64,000 nucleotides of DNA from Candidatus Accumulibacter cognatus (GTDB taxonomy: Bacteria; Pseudomonadota; Gammaproteobacteria; Burkholderiales; Rhodocyclaceae), in the NCBI GenBank assembly GCA_013414765.1, contig CP058708.1:3591553-3655552 (forward strand). Reading direction: 5' to 3'. Positions 35,254 to 43,968 of the stretch are shown here, in pieces. The first letter of the stretch is position 1, and every line of letters begins with the position of its first letter. A model generated the notes under the pieces. The model saw nothing but the letters and a program-made list of their open reading frames with translations. It had not been told where the DNA came from and searched no databases. The position numbers were made by a program, and so were the translations under genes.

Positions 35254-36005
35254 GTGGCAAAACTCGCGACCAGCGATCCGAGCAGGAGATGCCAGCCATC
35301 GACGAGCACGAACAGCATCAGTTTCAAGGGCAGCGCCACCAGTACCGGCGACATCATCATCATGCCCATCGACATCAGCACGCTGGCAACCACCATGTCG
35401 ACGACCAGGAAGGGGATGAAGATGATGAAGCCGATCTGAAAGGCCGTCTTCAGTTCGCTGGTGATGAACGCAGGGATCAGCAGGCGCATCGGAATGTCGT
35501 CGGCCGACGCAAAGTTCGCGGTCTTGGTCATGCGCGCGAAAAGAGCGATGTCAGCCTCACGGGTCTGTTTGAGCATGAACTTGCGCAGCGGCACCGCACC
35601 TCGCTCAATGGCTTCGAGGTAGCTGATCCGGTTCTCCGACAACGGGAGGTAGGCATCGGTGTAGACGGTGTCGAGAACCGGGGACATGATGAAAAAGGTC
35701 AGGAACAGCGAGAGACCGATCAGTACCTGGTTCGGTGGCGAACTCTGGGTGCCCAGCGCCTGCCGTAACAGCGAGAGGACGATGATGATGCGCGTGAAGC
35801 TGGTCATCATCAACAGCGCAGCCGGCAGAAAACTGAGCGCCGTCAGTGTCAGCAGGGTCTGGATCGACAAGGTGTAGGTCTGGCTGCCACCGGTACCCGG
35901 CGTACTGGTCAGCATCGGCAGTTCGACTGCCTGAGCCCAGGCAAACGTTGGCGCGGCGAGTGCGAGCAGAAGAAGCACCCAGGGGGTGTGTTTAACCGCC
36001 TTCAT
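35250..36005 (-). CDS. fliP: Flagellar export-gate membrane protein FliP
   Basis: 251 residues from the ATG at 36005. This start gives a signal peptide ([21 protein letters not shown]), as is normal for FliP; the longer frame to 36179 runs antisense-like through fliO. Family signatures: [60 protein letters not shown] and [15 protein letters not shown]. FliP is the main ring component of the export gate. It overlaps fliO by 14 bases and fliQ by four. Confidence 0.97.
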   Translation of the reverse strand: MKAVKHTPWVLLLLALAAPTFAWAQAVELPMLTSTPGTGGSQTYTLSIQTLLTLTALSFLPAALLMMTSFTRIIIVLSLLRQALGTQSSPPNQVLIGLSLFLTFFIMSPVLDTVYTDAYLPLSENRISYLEAIERGAVPLRKFMLKQTREADIALFARMTKTANFASADDIPMRLLIPAFITSELKTAFQIGFIIFIPFLVVDMVVASVLMSMGMMMMSPVLVALPLKLMLFVLVDGWHLLLGSLVASFAT

Positions 36006-36468
36006 TCTTGCGCTCGGTGATCTGTTTGAGCCACTGCGCAAAATGCCGCTCGCCATCGCCGGCTGGTTTGAGGTCGCCTTTCGGCAGCGTGTGCAGGGTC
36101 CGGATCTGGCCGGGCACGAGGCCGACGACGATCCAGGTGTCGCCGATTTCAACGAGCACGATACGTTCGCGGGTGCCAATCACCAGACCACCGACGACGC
36201 GCAAGGGGCCACTGCTGCCGAATCCGCGGCCACCATTGAGCTTGCGCAACAAAAACGCGGCAAGAAACAGGATGCCGATGACCAGGATCAGAGCCAGAAC
36301 GGTCTGCAGCAGCATGCTGGTTGAAACGTTTGGCGGTTCGGCGGTCTGCGCGAAGGCGCTGCCCGCATACAGGGTGAACAGCAATAGACCCACCCTGCGG
36401 GTGCCGTGACGGCCAATGGGTTTGCAGTGTCGAATCAAGAGGGTCGGCCAGATTTGGTGACAGGTCAC
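35992..36468 (-). CDS. fliO: Flagellar biosynthesis protein FliO
   Basis: 158 residues from a GTG at 36468. A hydrophobic signal-like stretch ([16 protein letters not shown]) is followed by one membrane helix ([22 protein letters not shown]) and the FliO cytoplasmic domain with [20 protein letters not shown] and [18 protein letters not shown]. FliO helps assemble the FliP ring. The start is uncertain because no good ribosome site precedes the GTG. It lies 68 bases after fliN and overlaps fliP. Confidence 0.9.
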   Translation of the reverse strand: MTCHQIWPTLLIRHCKPIGRHGTRRVGLLLFTLYAGSAFAQTAEPPNVSTSMLLQTVLALILVIGILFLAAFLLRKLNGGRGFGSSGPLRVVGGLVIGTRERIVLVEIGDTWIVVGLVPGQIRTLHTLPKGDLKPAGDGERHFAQWLKQITERKNEGG

Positions 36469-36536
36469 TATGTTAAAACAAGTGGAGAGAAGGTCAAAAC
36501 GTCGTGATCGGTTAGAAAGACGCTCGACAGAGACGC

Positions 36537-36968
36537 TCAGTGCCCGATTTTGCGCGCCCGTTCCGAAGGAGTCACGATATCGGTCAGACGAATGCCAAAT
36601 TTGTCGTTGACCACCACCACTTCGCCCTGCGCGATCAGCGTGCCATTGACGAAGACATTCAGTGGTTCACCTGCCATGGCGTCCAGTTCGACGACCGAAC
36701 CGTGTGCAAGTTGCAGGAGGTTCTTGATGGTGATTTTGGTGCGCCCGAGTTCGACCGAGATCTGGACAGGGATGTCCAGGATCATGTCGAGTTCGTTCAT
36801 CATCGAAGTCTTGTGGTCCGAGTCATCAAAACTCGGGAAGATGTTGGCGGGTTGTGCCCTGGCGGCTGGTGCTGCTTCAGCCATGGCCTGTTCAGCCATC
36901 GCTGCAGCCCAGTCATCTTCAGCGTCGTCGGTCGTCGGAGACTCGAAATCGTCTGTTTCTTTAGCCAT
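36537..36968 (-). CDS. fliN: Flagellar motor switch protein FliN
   Basis: 143 residues. The C-terminal SpoA domain is complete: MILDIPVQISVELGRTKITI, LAHGSVVELDAMAGEPLNVF and GTLIAQGEVVVVNDKFGIRL. The N-terminal 60 residues are an acidic, Ala-rich linker. FliN forms the C-ring with FliM and FliG. It overlaps fliM by eight bases. Confidence 0.97.
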   Translation of the reverse strand: MAKETDDFESPTTDDAEDDWAAAMAEQAMAEAAPAARAQPANIFPSFDDSDHKTSMMNELDMILDIPVQISVELGRTKITIKNLLQLAHGSVVELDAMAGEPLNVFVNGTLIAQGEVVVVNDKFGIRLTDIVTPSERARKIGH

Positions 36969-37965
36969 TGCCTTCTCTCACGGAAGCCTCCGCGATCTCG
37001 GAGGCGATGAAACGCTCGATCTTGAGCGCGTACTGCCCACCTTGCTGTCCGTAGCGGCATTCCAGCAGGGGAACTTCGTCGACCAGCGCGGCAATTTTCT
37101 CGGGGACTTCGAGAGGAATGACGTCGCCGATTTTCAACCTGAGAATCTCGCGCAGGGTCACGGTCTGCGTGGCCAGTTGAGCCGTGATTTCGACTTCAGC
37201 ATGCTTCAATTGATTGCGCAACATGATGATCCAGCGTCGATCGGTTGACAGCTGATCGCTCTGCATGGAACTGTACAGCAGATCGCGAATCGGTTCGATC
37301 ATCGAGTAAGGAAAACAGATGTGCATGTCCGCGCTTGAGCCGCCGAATTCCAGCGAGAAAGTCGTTGCGATGACAATCTCGGACGGTGTGGCAATATTCG
37401 CGAACTGCGAGTTCATTTCGGAGCGGATGTACTCGAATGTGAGATCGTAGACCGGCTTCCATGATCGGCCATACTCGCTGAATACCACTGTCAGCAGTCC
37501 ATGAATGATGCGTTGTTCGGTGGCGGTGAAATCCCGGCCCTCGACGCGCGTGTGAAAGCGGCCATCGCCGCCGAACATGTTGTCTACCACCAGAAAGACC
37601 AGACTCGGATCGAAGACAAACAGGGCCGTACCACGCAATGGTTTGGCAGCGACCAGATTCAGGTTGGTCGGTACCACCAGGTTACGGGTGAACTCGCTGT
37701 ATTTCTGCACACGTATCGAGCCAACCGAGATCTCGGCGCTGCGGTGCATGTAGTTGAAAAGGCCGATGCGGAGGTAACGGGCAAAACGCTCATTGACCAG
37801 CTCGAGCGTCGGCATGCGTCCCCGAACGATTCGTTCCTGCGTTCCGAGATTGTATAGACGGGGACCCTCGCCAGCCTCTTCAAGCTCTTCGGGTTCGTCG
37901 GCTTCGCCGCTGACGCCTTTGAGCAGGGCGTCGACCTCATCCTGGGAGAGGAAATCGGCGCTCAT
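36961..37965 (-). CDS. fliM: Flagellar motor switch protein FliM
   Basis: 334 residues. The N-terminal CheY-P-binding peptide region is FLSQDEVDALLKGV. The middle domain contains LELVNERFARYLRIGLFNYM and LFVFDPSLVFLVVDNMFGGD, and the C-terminal SpoA domain contains LKHAEVEITAQLATQTVTLR and LKIGDVIPLEVPEKI. All are canonical. It sits between fliL (6-base gap) and fliN (overlap), in the usual order. Confidence 0.98.
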   Translation of the reverse strand: MSADFLSQDEVDALLKGVSGEADEPEELEEAGEGPRLYNLGTQERIVRGRMPTLELVNERFARYLRIGLFNYMHRSAEISVGSIRVQKYSEFTRNLVVPTNLNLVAAKPLRGTALFVFDPSLVFLVVDNMFGGDGRFHTRVEGRDFTATEQRIIHGLLTVVFSEYGRSWKPVYDLTFEYIRSEMNSQFANIATPSEIVIATTFSLEFGGSSADMHICFPYSMIEPIRDLLYSSMQSDQLSTDRRWIIMLRNQLKHAEVEITAQLATQTVTLREILRLKIGDVIPLEVPEKIAALVDEVPLLECRYGQQGGQYALKIERFIASEIAEASVREGNG

Positions 37966-37971
37966 TGCGGT

Positions 37972-38523
37972 TTATTGGATGATGAACGAGGTGAATAACA
38001 CATCTCTGATGGGTCCATCGCGGTTCTTCCCTTTGCCGGCCGGGTCGAGAACACCGTTCATTTTCTCCATGATCTCCTTCGCCAGCTTCTCCTTGCCTTC
38101 GGTACTGATCAAATCCGAAGCTTTCTTGCTCGACAGCAGCAAGGTCAGGTCGTTGCGCAGCTTTGGCATGTAGGCCTTGAGCTGGTCACCGGTCTGCGGA
38201 TCGTCGACCTCGACCGACAGGACCAGTTGCAGAAACTGATCACCACGTTCGGGGACGAGATTGACGGTAAAGGCATCGAGTGCGATATAGACGGGCGGTG
38301 CATTCCTGTCAACTTTCTTTTTCTTGACCGGTTTGACTTTTTCCACGGCGACTTCGCCGTCATCGTCGCCCTGCTCCGGGGAATGCCTCAACATCAGAAA
38401 GGCGGCAACTCCGCCGATGCCGAGAACCAGCACCAGGATCGCGATGATGATGAACAGTTTCTTGTTGTTTTTTGCTGGTGGGGCGTCCACGCCCTCGGTT
38501 GCGGGCTTTGCATCCTTGGCCAT
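37972..38523 (-). CDS. fliL: Flagellar basal-body-associated protein FliL
   Basis: 183 residues with one N-terminal membrane helix (KLFIIIAILVLVLGIGGVAAFLML, about residues 23-46), a charged linker (VEKVKPVKKKKVDRN) and the periplasmic stomatin-like domain with YIALDAFTVNLVPERGDQFL and LRNDLTLLLSSKKASDL. FliL associates with stators and increases motor torque in many bacteria. It is 75 bases downstream of the second fliK. Confidence 0.94.
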   Translation of the reverse strand: MAKDAKPATEGVDAPPAKNNKKLFIIIAILVLVLGIGGVAAFLMLRHSPEQGDDDGEVAVEKVKPVKKKKVDRNAPPVYIALDAFTVNLVPERGDQFLQLVLSVEVDDPQTGDQLKAYMPKLRNDLTLLLSSKKASDLISTEGKEKLAKEIMEKMNGVLDPAGKGKNRDGPIRDVLFTSFIIQ

Positions 38524-38598
38524 GCGGCAGTTCTCTCCCTGGGTGTGCAGCCTGGTCCATGCCGTTACGCGAGCTTTGTCCCGGCTGGACGGCTATTG

Positions 38599-40101
38599 CT
38601 ACGCGAAAATATCGATCAGCCCGCGGCCACGCTGCGCGACGAAGGACTTGCCTGATAGCAGGCCGTTGGCGGAATCGCTGTCAAGTATAGCGTTATCAGC
38701 CTGTGGTCGGGGTCGGTGCGACGATTCCCGCTGCCCGTCTGGCTGCTGACGAAACGATTCGCTGCCGATACTGACCTGTCCGAGTTCGATTCCCGTACCG
38801 GCGAACATCTCGCGCAGGCGTGGCACCGCAGTTTCGATCGCGCCCCGCACGTCGGCGTGGGGCGAGACAAAGTGCGCGGTGGCCGCGTCCTTGTCCAGAT
38901 TCAGGGTGATCTCTATCGACCCGAGTTGTGGTGGATGCAGGGTCAGTTGGGCGAGCTGCTTTTCATTGCTGGCAAACCACAACAGTTTCTGACCGAGGTC
39001 GCCTGCCCAGGACGGGTCCCGCAGCGGTGTCCGAAGGTGGTCAGTGGTGCCGTCGGTGACTGTTGCACCACTCACGGCATTGCCGGGGACGGCTGCCAGC
39101 GTGCTCAGGCTGCTGGCCGGATCGCGCAGCTCGGTCGTGTTCGACCCAGGCTCAGGGAAGGGTATTGTGGAGAGCGTGTTCGGCTGGCTGGCCGGATCGC
39201 GTAGTTCGAATGTCTTCGTTCCGGACTGTGTGGGGGAAGCCATCGCTGCGAGCGTACCTGGATTGCTGGCCGGATTGCGCAGTGCAAAGGTGTTTGACCC
39301 GGACTGCGTGGGAGAGGGCATCGCCGCGAGCGTACCCGGGTTGCTGGCCGGATCGCGCAGTTCGAAGGTGTTCGTCCCGGCTTGCGCGGGGGAGGGCATC
39401 GCCGCGAGCGTACCCGGATTGCTGGCCGGATCGCGCAGTTCGAAGGTGTTCGTCCCGACTTGCGCGGGGGAGGGCTTCGCCGCGAGCGTGCCCGGATTGC
39501 TGGCCGGATCGCGCAGTTCGAAGGTGTTCGTCCCGGCTTGCGCGGGGGAGGGCATCGCCGCGAGCGTGCCCGGGTTGCTGGCCGGATCGCGCAGTTGAGG
39601 CGTATTCGTCCCGGATTGCTTGGTGGAGGGTATCGTGGATTGAGAAACGGCAAATTTTGCCGGTTTGTCGTCGGCAGCCAATAAGGTCGATGCCAATTGC
39701 TGCCGGTCATTGCTGCTCTTCGCCCTGATTTCCAGGGTGTCTGGCCCGAGTCCGGAGAACCTCGATGGCAGCGGTGCCTCGCTGCGAATTGGCAGGGAAG
39801 GGGCAATCTCAGGATTGCTTGCAACTTCTGAACGGTCTGGCGATGGCAGATAGCCAAGAGTCGCAAGGAATTGTGGGTCGGCAGCAGCGGTCACTGTGCC
39901 GGCGTCATCAATGACCTTCTCGTGGTTGGCTGGTTTGTCATCTTCGGGCAGGGGACCGGTGGCAATGACCGGCAGGCCGAGTAGGATGCTGGCAAAGTCG
40001 AGGCCGTGCTTCTGGGGGTCAGTCGCCGGAGGGTCCGTGTCCTCAACCGACTTTGCCTGGAGGGGTGGCTGGAAGGACGCTGAAACGACGGCAAGGGTCA
40101 T
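38599..40101 (-). CDS. fliK: Flagellar hook-length control protein FliK, paralogue 2, with minisatellite repeats
   Basis: 500 residues. The C-terminal Flg_hook domain (about residues 375-465) is well kept: LWFASNEKQLAQLTLHPPQL, IEITLNLDKDAATAHFVSPH and LREMFAGTGIELGQVSIGSE, so this is the canonical FliK in its usual place between fliJ and fliL. The N-terminus is disordered and Pro-rich. Residues 165-345 are seven tandem copies of a 26-residue unit (TNTFELRDPASNPGTLAA then MPSPAQAG). FliK is secreted during hook assembly and its length sets hook length, so the repeat number could matter directly. Confidence 0.95.
   Translation of the reverse strand: MTLAVVSASFQPPLQAKSVEDTDPPATDPQKHGLDFASILLGLPVIATGPLPEDDKPANHEKVIDDAGTVTAAADPQFLATLGYLPSPDRSEVASNPEIAPSLPIRSEAPLPSRFSGLGPDTLEIRAKSSNDRQQLASTLLAADDKPAKFAVSQSTIPSTKQSGTNTPQLRDPASNPGTLAAMPSPAQAGTNTFELRDPASNPGTLAAKPSPAQVGTNTFELRDPASNPGTLAAMPSPAQAGTNTFELRDPASNPGTLAAMPSPTQSGSNTFALRNPASNPGTLAAMASPTQSGTKTFELRDPASQPNTLSTIPFPEPGSNTTELRDPASSLSTLAAVPGNAVSGATVTDGTTDHLRTPLRDPSWAGDLGQKLLWFASNEKQLAQLTLHPPQLGSIEITLNLDKDAATAHFVSPHADVRGAIETAVPRLREMFAGTGIELGQVSIGSESFRQQPDGQRESSHRPRPQADNAILDSDSANGLLSGKSFVAQRGRGLIDIFA
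39067..39609 (-). repeat. 78-bp coding minisatellite in fliK (seven units)
   Basis: Seven direct repeats of 78 bases (one of 75), each encoding a 26-residue unit with the core LRDPASNPGTLAA. Units 1-4 are nearly identical; units 5-7 (towards the C-terminus) are increasingly diverged. All units are multiples of three, so gain or loss would preserve the frame. Confidence 0.95.
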
Positions 40102-40160
40102 GATCGATCACTTTCGGAAGGAGTTGCAGCGAGATAAGCAAACATCGTGCCAAAGTTTGG

Positions 40161-40607
40161 TCAGCGGTCTTCCTCGCGGTTGTTGTGGCGGGCAGCAAAC
40201 TCGTCCTGGGTCTTCTGCTCCTGGCGAGATTCCCACCGTGCTTCGCTGGCGCGATGGCGTTCGGAGAGCGCGTCGAAAGCCTTCAAGCGCTTCTGCTGCT
40301 GCCGCCACTCTGCCTGACCGGCGGCAGTATGCGCCTCTTGCAGGCTGACGGACTGATGCTGCTGAGTGATGGCCTCATCGAGCCGGTTCAGGAATTCCTG
40401 GAAATTGCGCCATTCGGGTTGCCCCAGTCCGTCCTGGGCAGCTTCCCGGAAGCGGGTGGTGTATTCTTCCCGATACTGCTGCAGCATCGCGAGCTTCTTT
40501 TTGGCGTCACGTTCGGCTGCCAGCAGACGAGCGAGCGATTGTGTTGCCTCGTCGTGACGATTGCGCATCAGATCGAGCACCATCTGTAGGGAGAAAGGTT
40601 TGGCCAC
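40161..40607 (-). CDS. fliJ: Flagellar export protein FliJ
   Basis: 148 residues, almost entirely a charged antiparallel coiled coil, as expected: FSLQMVLDLMRNRHDEATQS at the start, then LQQYREEYTTRFREAAQDG and FLNRLDEAITQQHQSVSLQE. FliJ is the central stalk of the FliI/FliH export ATPase and a chaperone-escort protein. It follows fliI after a 165-base gap that holds a repeat element and precedes fliK. Confidence 0.94.
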   Translation of the reverse strand: MAKPFSLQMVLDLMRNRHDEATQSLARLLAAERDAKKKLAMLQQYREEYTTRFREAAQDGLGQPEWRNFQEFLNRLDEAITQQHQSVSLQEAHTAAGQAEWRQQQKRLKAFDALSERHRASEARWESRQEQKTQDEFAARHNNREEDR

Positions 40608-40639
40608 GCCGAGTCCTCTGAGGAATGTGAAAGCCGCGC

Positions 40640-40746
40640 CAGCGACTCACGAATCTCATTTCGCTCGCAAGCGGGAAGGGGTCGGGGATAGGAGAAACGG
40701 GCATGACTTTCCTCATGGGGGGGCCTGGAAAAATCATGACCGTTAG
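40640..40746 (-). repeat. REP-like intergenic repeat, copy 2
   Basis: 107 bases between fliI and fliJ, sharing with 29199-29304 the start CAGCGACTCACGAATCTC, the GTCGGG-type centre and the terminal GGCATGACTTTC/ATCATGACCGTTAG block. In both cases the hairpin end lies towards the upstream gene and the element just precedes the next gene of a same-strand operon. Confidence 0.8.
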
Positions 40747-40772
40747 GTTGCTTTCAAGGTCATGTCAGCGGC

Positions 40773-42191
40773 TCACGCAGTCGGCTCGAACAAGGCGCGC
40801 AGGCGCGCGACGCTGGTGGTGAAATCCGAGCGTTGGCTGAGGTTTTGCTGCAGCAATTCCTCGAATCGCGGATAGATGGTGATCGCCTGGTCGAGCTGGG
40901 GGTCAGAACCCGCAGCATAGGCACCAACGCTGATCAGGTCGCGCGATCGCTGATAACGCGAAAAGAGGCTCTTGAATTTGCGGATGTACTGCAGATGCGC
41001 CGGACTGACGAGATTGACCATGGCGCGCGAGATCGATTGTTCGATGTCGATGGCCGGATAGTGGCCCGCATCGGCGAGCATCCGTGACAGAACGATGTGG
41101 CCGTCAAGGATGGCTCTTGCGGCATCGGCGATGGGATCCTGCTGGTCGTCACCTTCGGCGAGTACGGTGTAGAAGGCAGTGATCGAACCTCCGCCTTCGA
41201 GGCCGTTGCCGGCGCGCTCGACGAGTTGCGGCAAACGTGCGAAAACCGACGGCGGGTAGCCACGCGTGACCGGGGGTTCGCCGATGGCCAGGGCAATCTC
41301 GCGCTGTGCCATCGCGTAGCGGGTCAGAGAGTCCATGATCAGCAGCACCTGCCGGCCGCGATCCCTGAAGTATTCGGCGATACAGGTCGCATAAGCTGCG
41401 CCCTGCATGCGCATCAGCGGGCTCACGTCAGCCGGTGCGGCAATGACGACCGAACGGCGGAGGCCTTCCTCACCCAGGATCTGTTCAATGAACTCCTTGA
41501 CTTCACGTCCGCGCTCTCCGATCAGTCCGACGACAATCACCTCGGCCGCAGTATAGCGAGCCATCATGCCGAGCAGGACGCTCTTGCCGACCCCCGATCC
41601 GGCGAAGAGTCCCATCCGCTGGCCGCGGCCGATACAGAGCAAGGCATTGACTGCGCGTACTCCGACATCGAGTGGCTGGTTGATCGGTGCCCTGGACATG
41701 GGATTGAAGGGCCGACTCTGAAGCGGGCGAAGGGAGTTCGTGTGCAGGGGACCAAGCCGATCAAGCGGTCGGCCGGCGCCATCAAGGACACGTCCGAGCA
41801 GCGACTCACCGACCGGAACCAGTTTGGCACGGTCGATCCAGCGCCGGCGTGCGGGGGGTGGCCGACCGACCTGCGGGGGCGGGTTGGGTGTTTCGAGGGC
41901 GACCACCCTGGCTCCCGGCGAGAGACCGTAGACATCTTCCGATGGCATCAGGAAAAGTCGCTCGCCGTTGAAGCCAACCACTTCCGCCTCGATTGGCGAG
42001 CCGCCCGGTGGAACGATCCGGCATGAACTGCCAAGGGGTAGTTTGAGCCCCGAAGCCTCCATGACCAATCCATTGATGCGGGTCAGGTGGCCACTTGGCA
42101 GCAGCGAGTTGGCCTGGCTGGCGGTCTGACGGCAACCATTGAGGAAACCGTGCCATGCGGCAAGGTGCTGGTTTTCAGTCCGATCAGTCAT
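40773..42191 (-). CDS. fliI: Flagellum-specific export ATPase FliI
   Basis: 472 residues. Walker A is [20 protein letters not shown], Walker B is [20 protein letters not shown] and the conserved [20 protein letters not shown] follows. The ATPase energises flagellar type III export together with FliH and FliJ. The ATG at 42191 is chosen; a TTG at 42203 is also possible. The gene starts a few bases after the fliH stop. No key residue is missing. Confidence 0.98.
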   Translation of the reverse strand: MTDRTENQHLAAWHGFLNGCRQTASQANSLLPSGHLTRINGLVMEASGLKLPLGSSCRIVPPGGSPIEAEVVGFNGERLFLMPSEDVYGLSPGARVVALETPNPPPQVGRPPPARRRWIDRAKLVPVGESLLGRVLDGAGRPLDRLGPLHTNSLRPLQSRPFNPMSRAPINQPLDVGVRAVNALLCIGRGQRMGLFAGSGVGKSVLLGMMARYTAAEVIVVGLIGERGREVKEFIEQILGEEGLRRSVVIAAPADVSPLMRMQGAAYATCIAEYFRDRGRQVLLIMDSLTRYAMAQREIALAIGEPPVTRGYPPSVFARLPQLVERAGNGLEGGGSITAFYTVLAEGDDQQDPIADAARAILDGHIVLSRMLADAGHYPAIDIEQSISRAMVNLVSPAHLQYIRKFKSLFSRYQRSRDLISVGAYAAGSDPQLDQAITIYPRFEELLQQNLSQRSDFTTSVARLRALFEPTA

Positions 42192-42209
42192 TGTATTGTC
42201 CAACGGATT

Positions 42210-42962
42210 TCATGTCCGGGCCTTGAGCCATTCCTGATTGACGCCGATGGCTTCAATGACGCGTCGCCAGCGTGTTTCCAGGGTGGCGTCGACCTCGCTG
42301 GCACCGAGTTCAACTCGGCAACCACCAGCGCTGAGCGACTTGTCGTCAATGATTCGCCAGTTGGCATGGGCGAGCTGTTCGCCCAGATGGCTGCGAACCA
42401 GCGTTGCGTCATCCGGGTGCACGAACAACAGCGGCTGGCCATGATGCGGGTGCAGGGTAGTGACCGCCTCTTTGACCACCGGCAAGATCAGCTCCGGTTG
42501 AATGTGCAGACTCTGACGCAAGACCTGATTGGCAATCTCGATTGCCAGGACCAGCAACTGCTCGGCCACCTCCTGATCTATGGTGGCCAGTGCCTGTTGC
42601 AGGTGGTCCATCAGCGAGGCCATATCGTTTGCCACCGACTGTGCCGCCTTGATCCCTTCATCATGGCCGGTGGCGTAGCCGGTACTGTATCCCGCAGTGT
42701 ATCCCGCAGTATGCGCCTCTTGATGGATACGCTCTATTTCCTCAGCTGTTGGCAGCGCCAGCGCTAGCTCCTGCGGCAGTGTTTCGATTTCGCTCACCAC
42801 CTGCTCTATCTCGGCCTGGGGGAACTCCGGCAGAACCTCCGGCTGAACCTTCGGCGGAACCTCCGGGGGGGCCACTGGCGGCGGTTCGGGATCGAATGAG
42901 GCCAGTTCCCAGCGCTGGTAGGCGGTCATCTTCTCCTTCGGAATCGAGTGACTCATCGACAT
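42210..42962 (-). CDS. fliH: Flagellar assembly protein FliH
   Basis: 250 residues from the ATG at 42962, seven bases after the fliG stop; the longer frame to 43175 is out-of-frame fliG sequence. The N-terminal 70 residues are Pro/Glu-rich. Then comes the GxxxG-type region AGYTAGYSTGYATGHDEGIK, typical of FliH, followed by the C-terminal domain with VLAIEIANQVLRQSLHIQPE and WRIIDDKSLSAGGCRVELGA. FliH tethers and regulates the FliI ATPase. Confidence 0.96.
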   Translation of the reverse strand: MSMSHSIPKEKMTAYQRWELASFDPEPPPVAPPEVPPKVQPEVLPEFPQAEIEQVVSEIETLPQELALALPTAEEIERIHQEAHTAGYTAGYSTGYATGHDEGIKAAQSVANDMASLMDHLQQALATIDQEVAEQLLVLAIEIANQVLRQSLHIQPELILPVVKEAVTTLHPHHGQPLLFVHPDDATLVRSHLGEQLAHANWRIIDDKSLSAGGCRVELGASEVDATLETRWRRVIEAIGVNQEWLKART

Positions 42963-42969
42963 TGCAGGC

Positions 42970-43968
42970 TCACACCATTTCCTCGCCACCCGCCGAGCCA
43001 AGTACGATCTGGCCCTCATCGGCGAGGCGGCGGACGATCTTGAGGATTTCCTTCTGCTCGGCCTCGACTTCCGAGAGGCGAACCGGGCCGCGTGAATCCA
43101 GATCCTCGCGCAACATTTCCGAGGCACGCTGCGACATGTTCTTGAAGATTTTCGCACGTAGGGGCTCGCTGGCACCCTTCATGGCCAGGATCAGCGATTC
43201 CGACTGGATTTCCCGCAACAGTAGCTGGATACCCCGGTCGTCAAGATCTAGGAGGTTCTCGAAGACGAACATTTCGTCAAGAATTTTCTGCGCCAAGTCT
43301 GGATCGTACTCGCGGATCGAGTCCATGACTGCGGTTTCATTGGCGCTTCCCATGAAATTAAGCATTTCGGCCACCGTGCGTACGCCACCCATGGCTGACT
43401 TCTTGATGCTGGCTGATCCCGAGAGCAGGCGTAACATCACGTCATTCAGCTCCTTGAGCGCTTCCGGCTGAATGCCTTCGAGAGTGGCCACACGCAGCAC
43501 CACGTCATTGCGCAGCCTTTCCGAAAACTGGTTCAGGATATCGCTGGCGTGATCGTGGGCGAGATGGACGAGAATCGTGGCGATAATCTGCGGATGCTCG
43601 TTCCTGATGAGATCGGCGACCGTCGGTGCATCCATCCATTTCAGGCCTTCAATACCATTGGTGTCGCCGGGTTGCAGGATGCGGGAGATCAGGTTGGAGG
43701 CCTTGTCGTCACCCAGGGCCTTGGTGAGGACCGAACGAATATAGGAATCCGTATCGACGTGCACCGCAGCCGATTCGTCGGCAGTTTGCTTGAACTCGGT
43801 CAGAACCTCGTCGACACGCGCGCGAGGAACCGATTTCAACGCCGCCATGGCATGACCAAGTTTCTGCACCTCCTTCGGGCCGAGATGCTTGAGCACGGCT
43901 GCAGCATAATCCTCGCCAAGCGAGATCAGCAGTATGGCGCTCTTCTCGAGGCCATCGTCAGCTGCCAT
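42970..43968 (-). CDS. fliG: Flagellar motor switch protein FliG
   Basis: 332 residues, full length. N-terminal domain KSAILLISLGEDYAAAVLKH; middle domain with the EHPQ motif (IRNEHPQIIATILVHLAHDH); C-terminal torque domain with LVFENLLDLDDRGIQLLLRE preceded by ALKELNDVMLRLLSG, and ending in RGPVRLSEVEAEQKEILKIV. FliG couples the C-ring to the stator and binds FliF. It overlaps fliF by 11 bases. Confidence 0.98.
   Translation of the reverse strand: MAADDGLEKSAILLISLGEDYAAAVLKHLGPKEVQKLGHAMAALKSVPRARVDEVLTEFKQTADESAAVHVDTDSYIRSVLTKALGDDKASNLISRILQPGDTNGIEGLKWMDAPTVADLIRNEHPQIIATILVHLAHDHASDILNQFSERLRNDVVLRVATLEGIQPEALKELNDVMLRLLSGSASIKKSAMGGVRTVAEMLNFMGSANETAVMDSIREYDPDLAQKILDEMFVFENLLDLDDRGIQLLLREIQSESLILAMKGASEPLRAKIFKNMSQRASEMLREDLDSRGPVRLSEVEAEQKEILKIVRRLADEGQIVLGSAGGEEMV

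Noticed and set aside
36006-36179. Upstream extension of fliP
   Set aside because: It lies in the fliO coding region in another frame; the signal peptide and family length support the ATG at 36005.
39067-39609. CRISPR array
   Set aside because: The units are contiguous 78-base direct repeats without spacers, in frame in fliK.
42963-43175. Upstream extension of fliH
   Set aside because: Arg/Ser-rich translation of fliG in a shifted frame; the ATG at 42962 follows the fliG stop.
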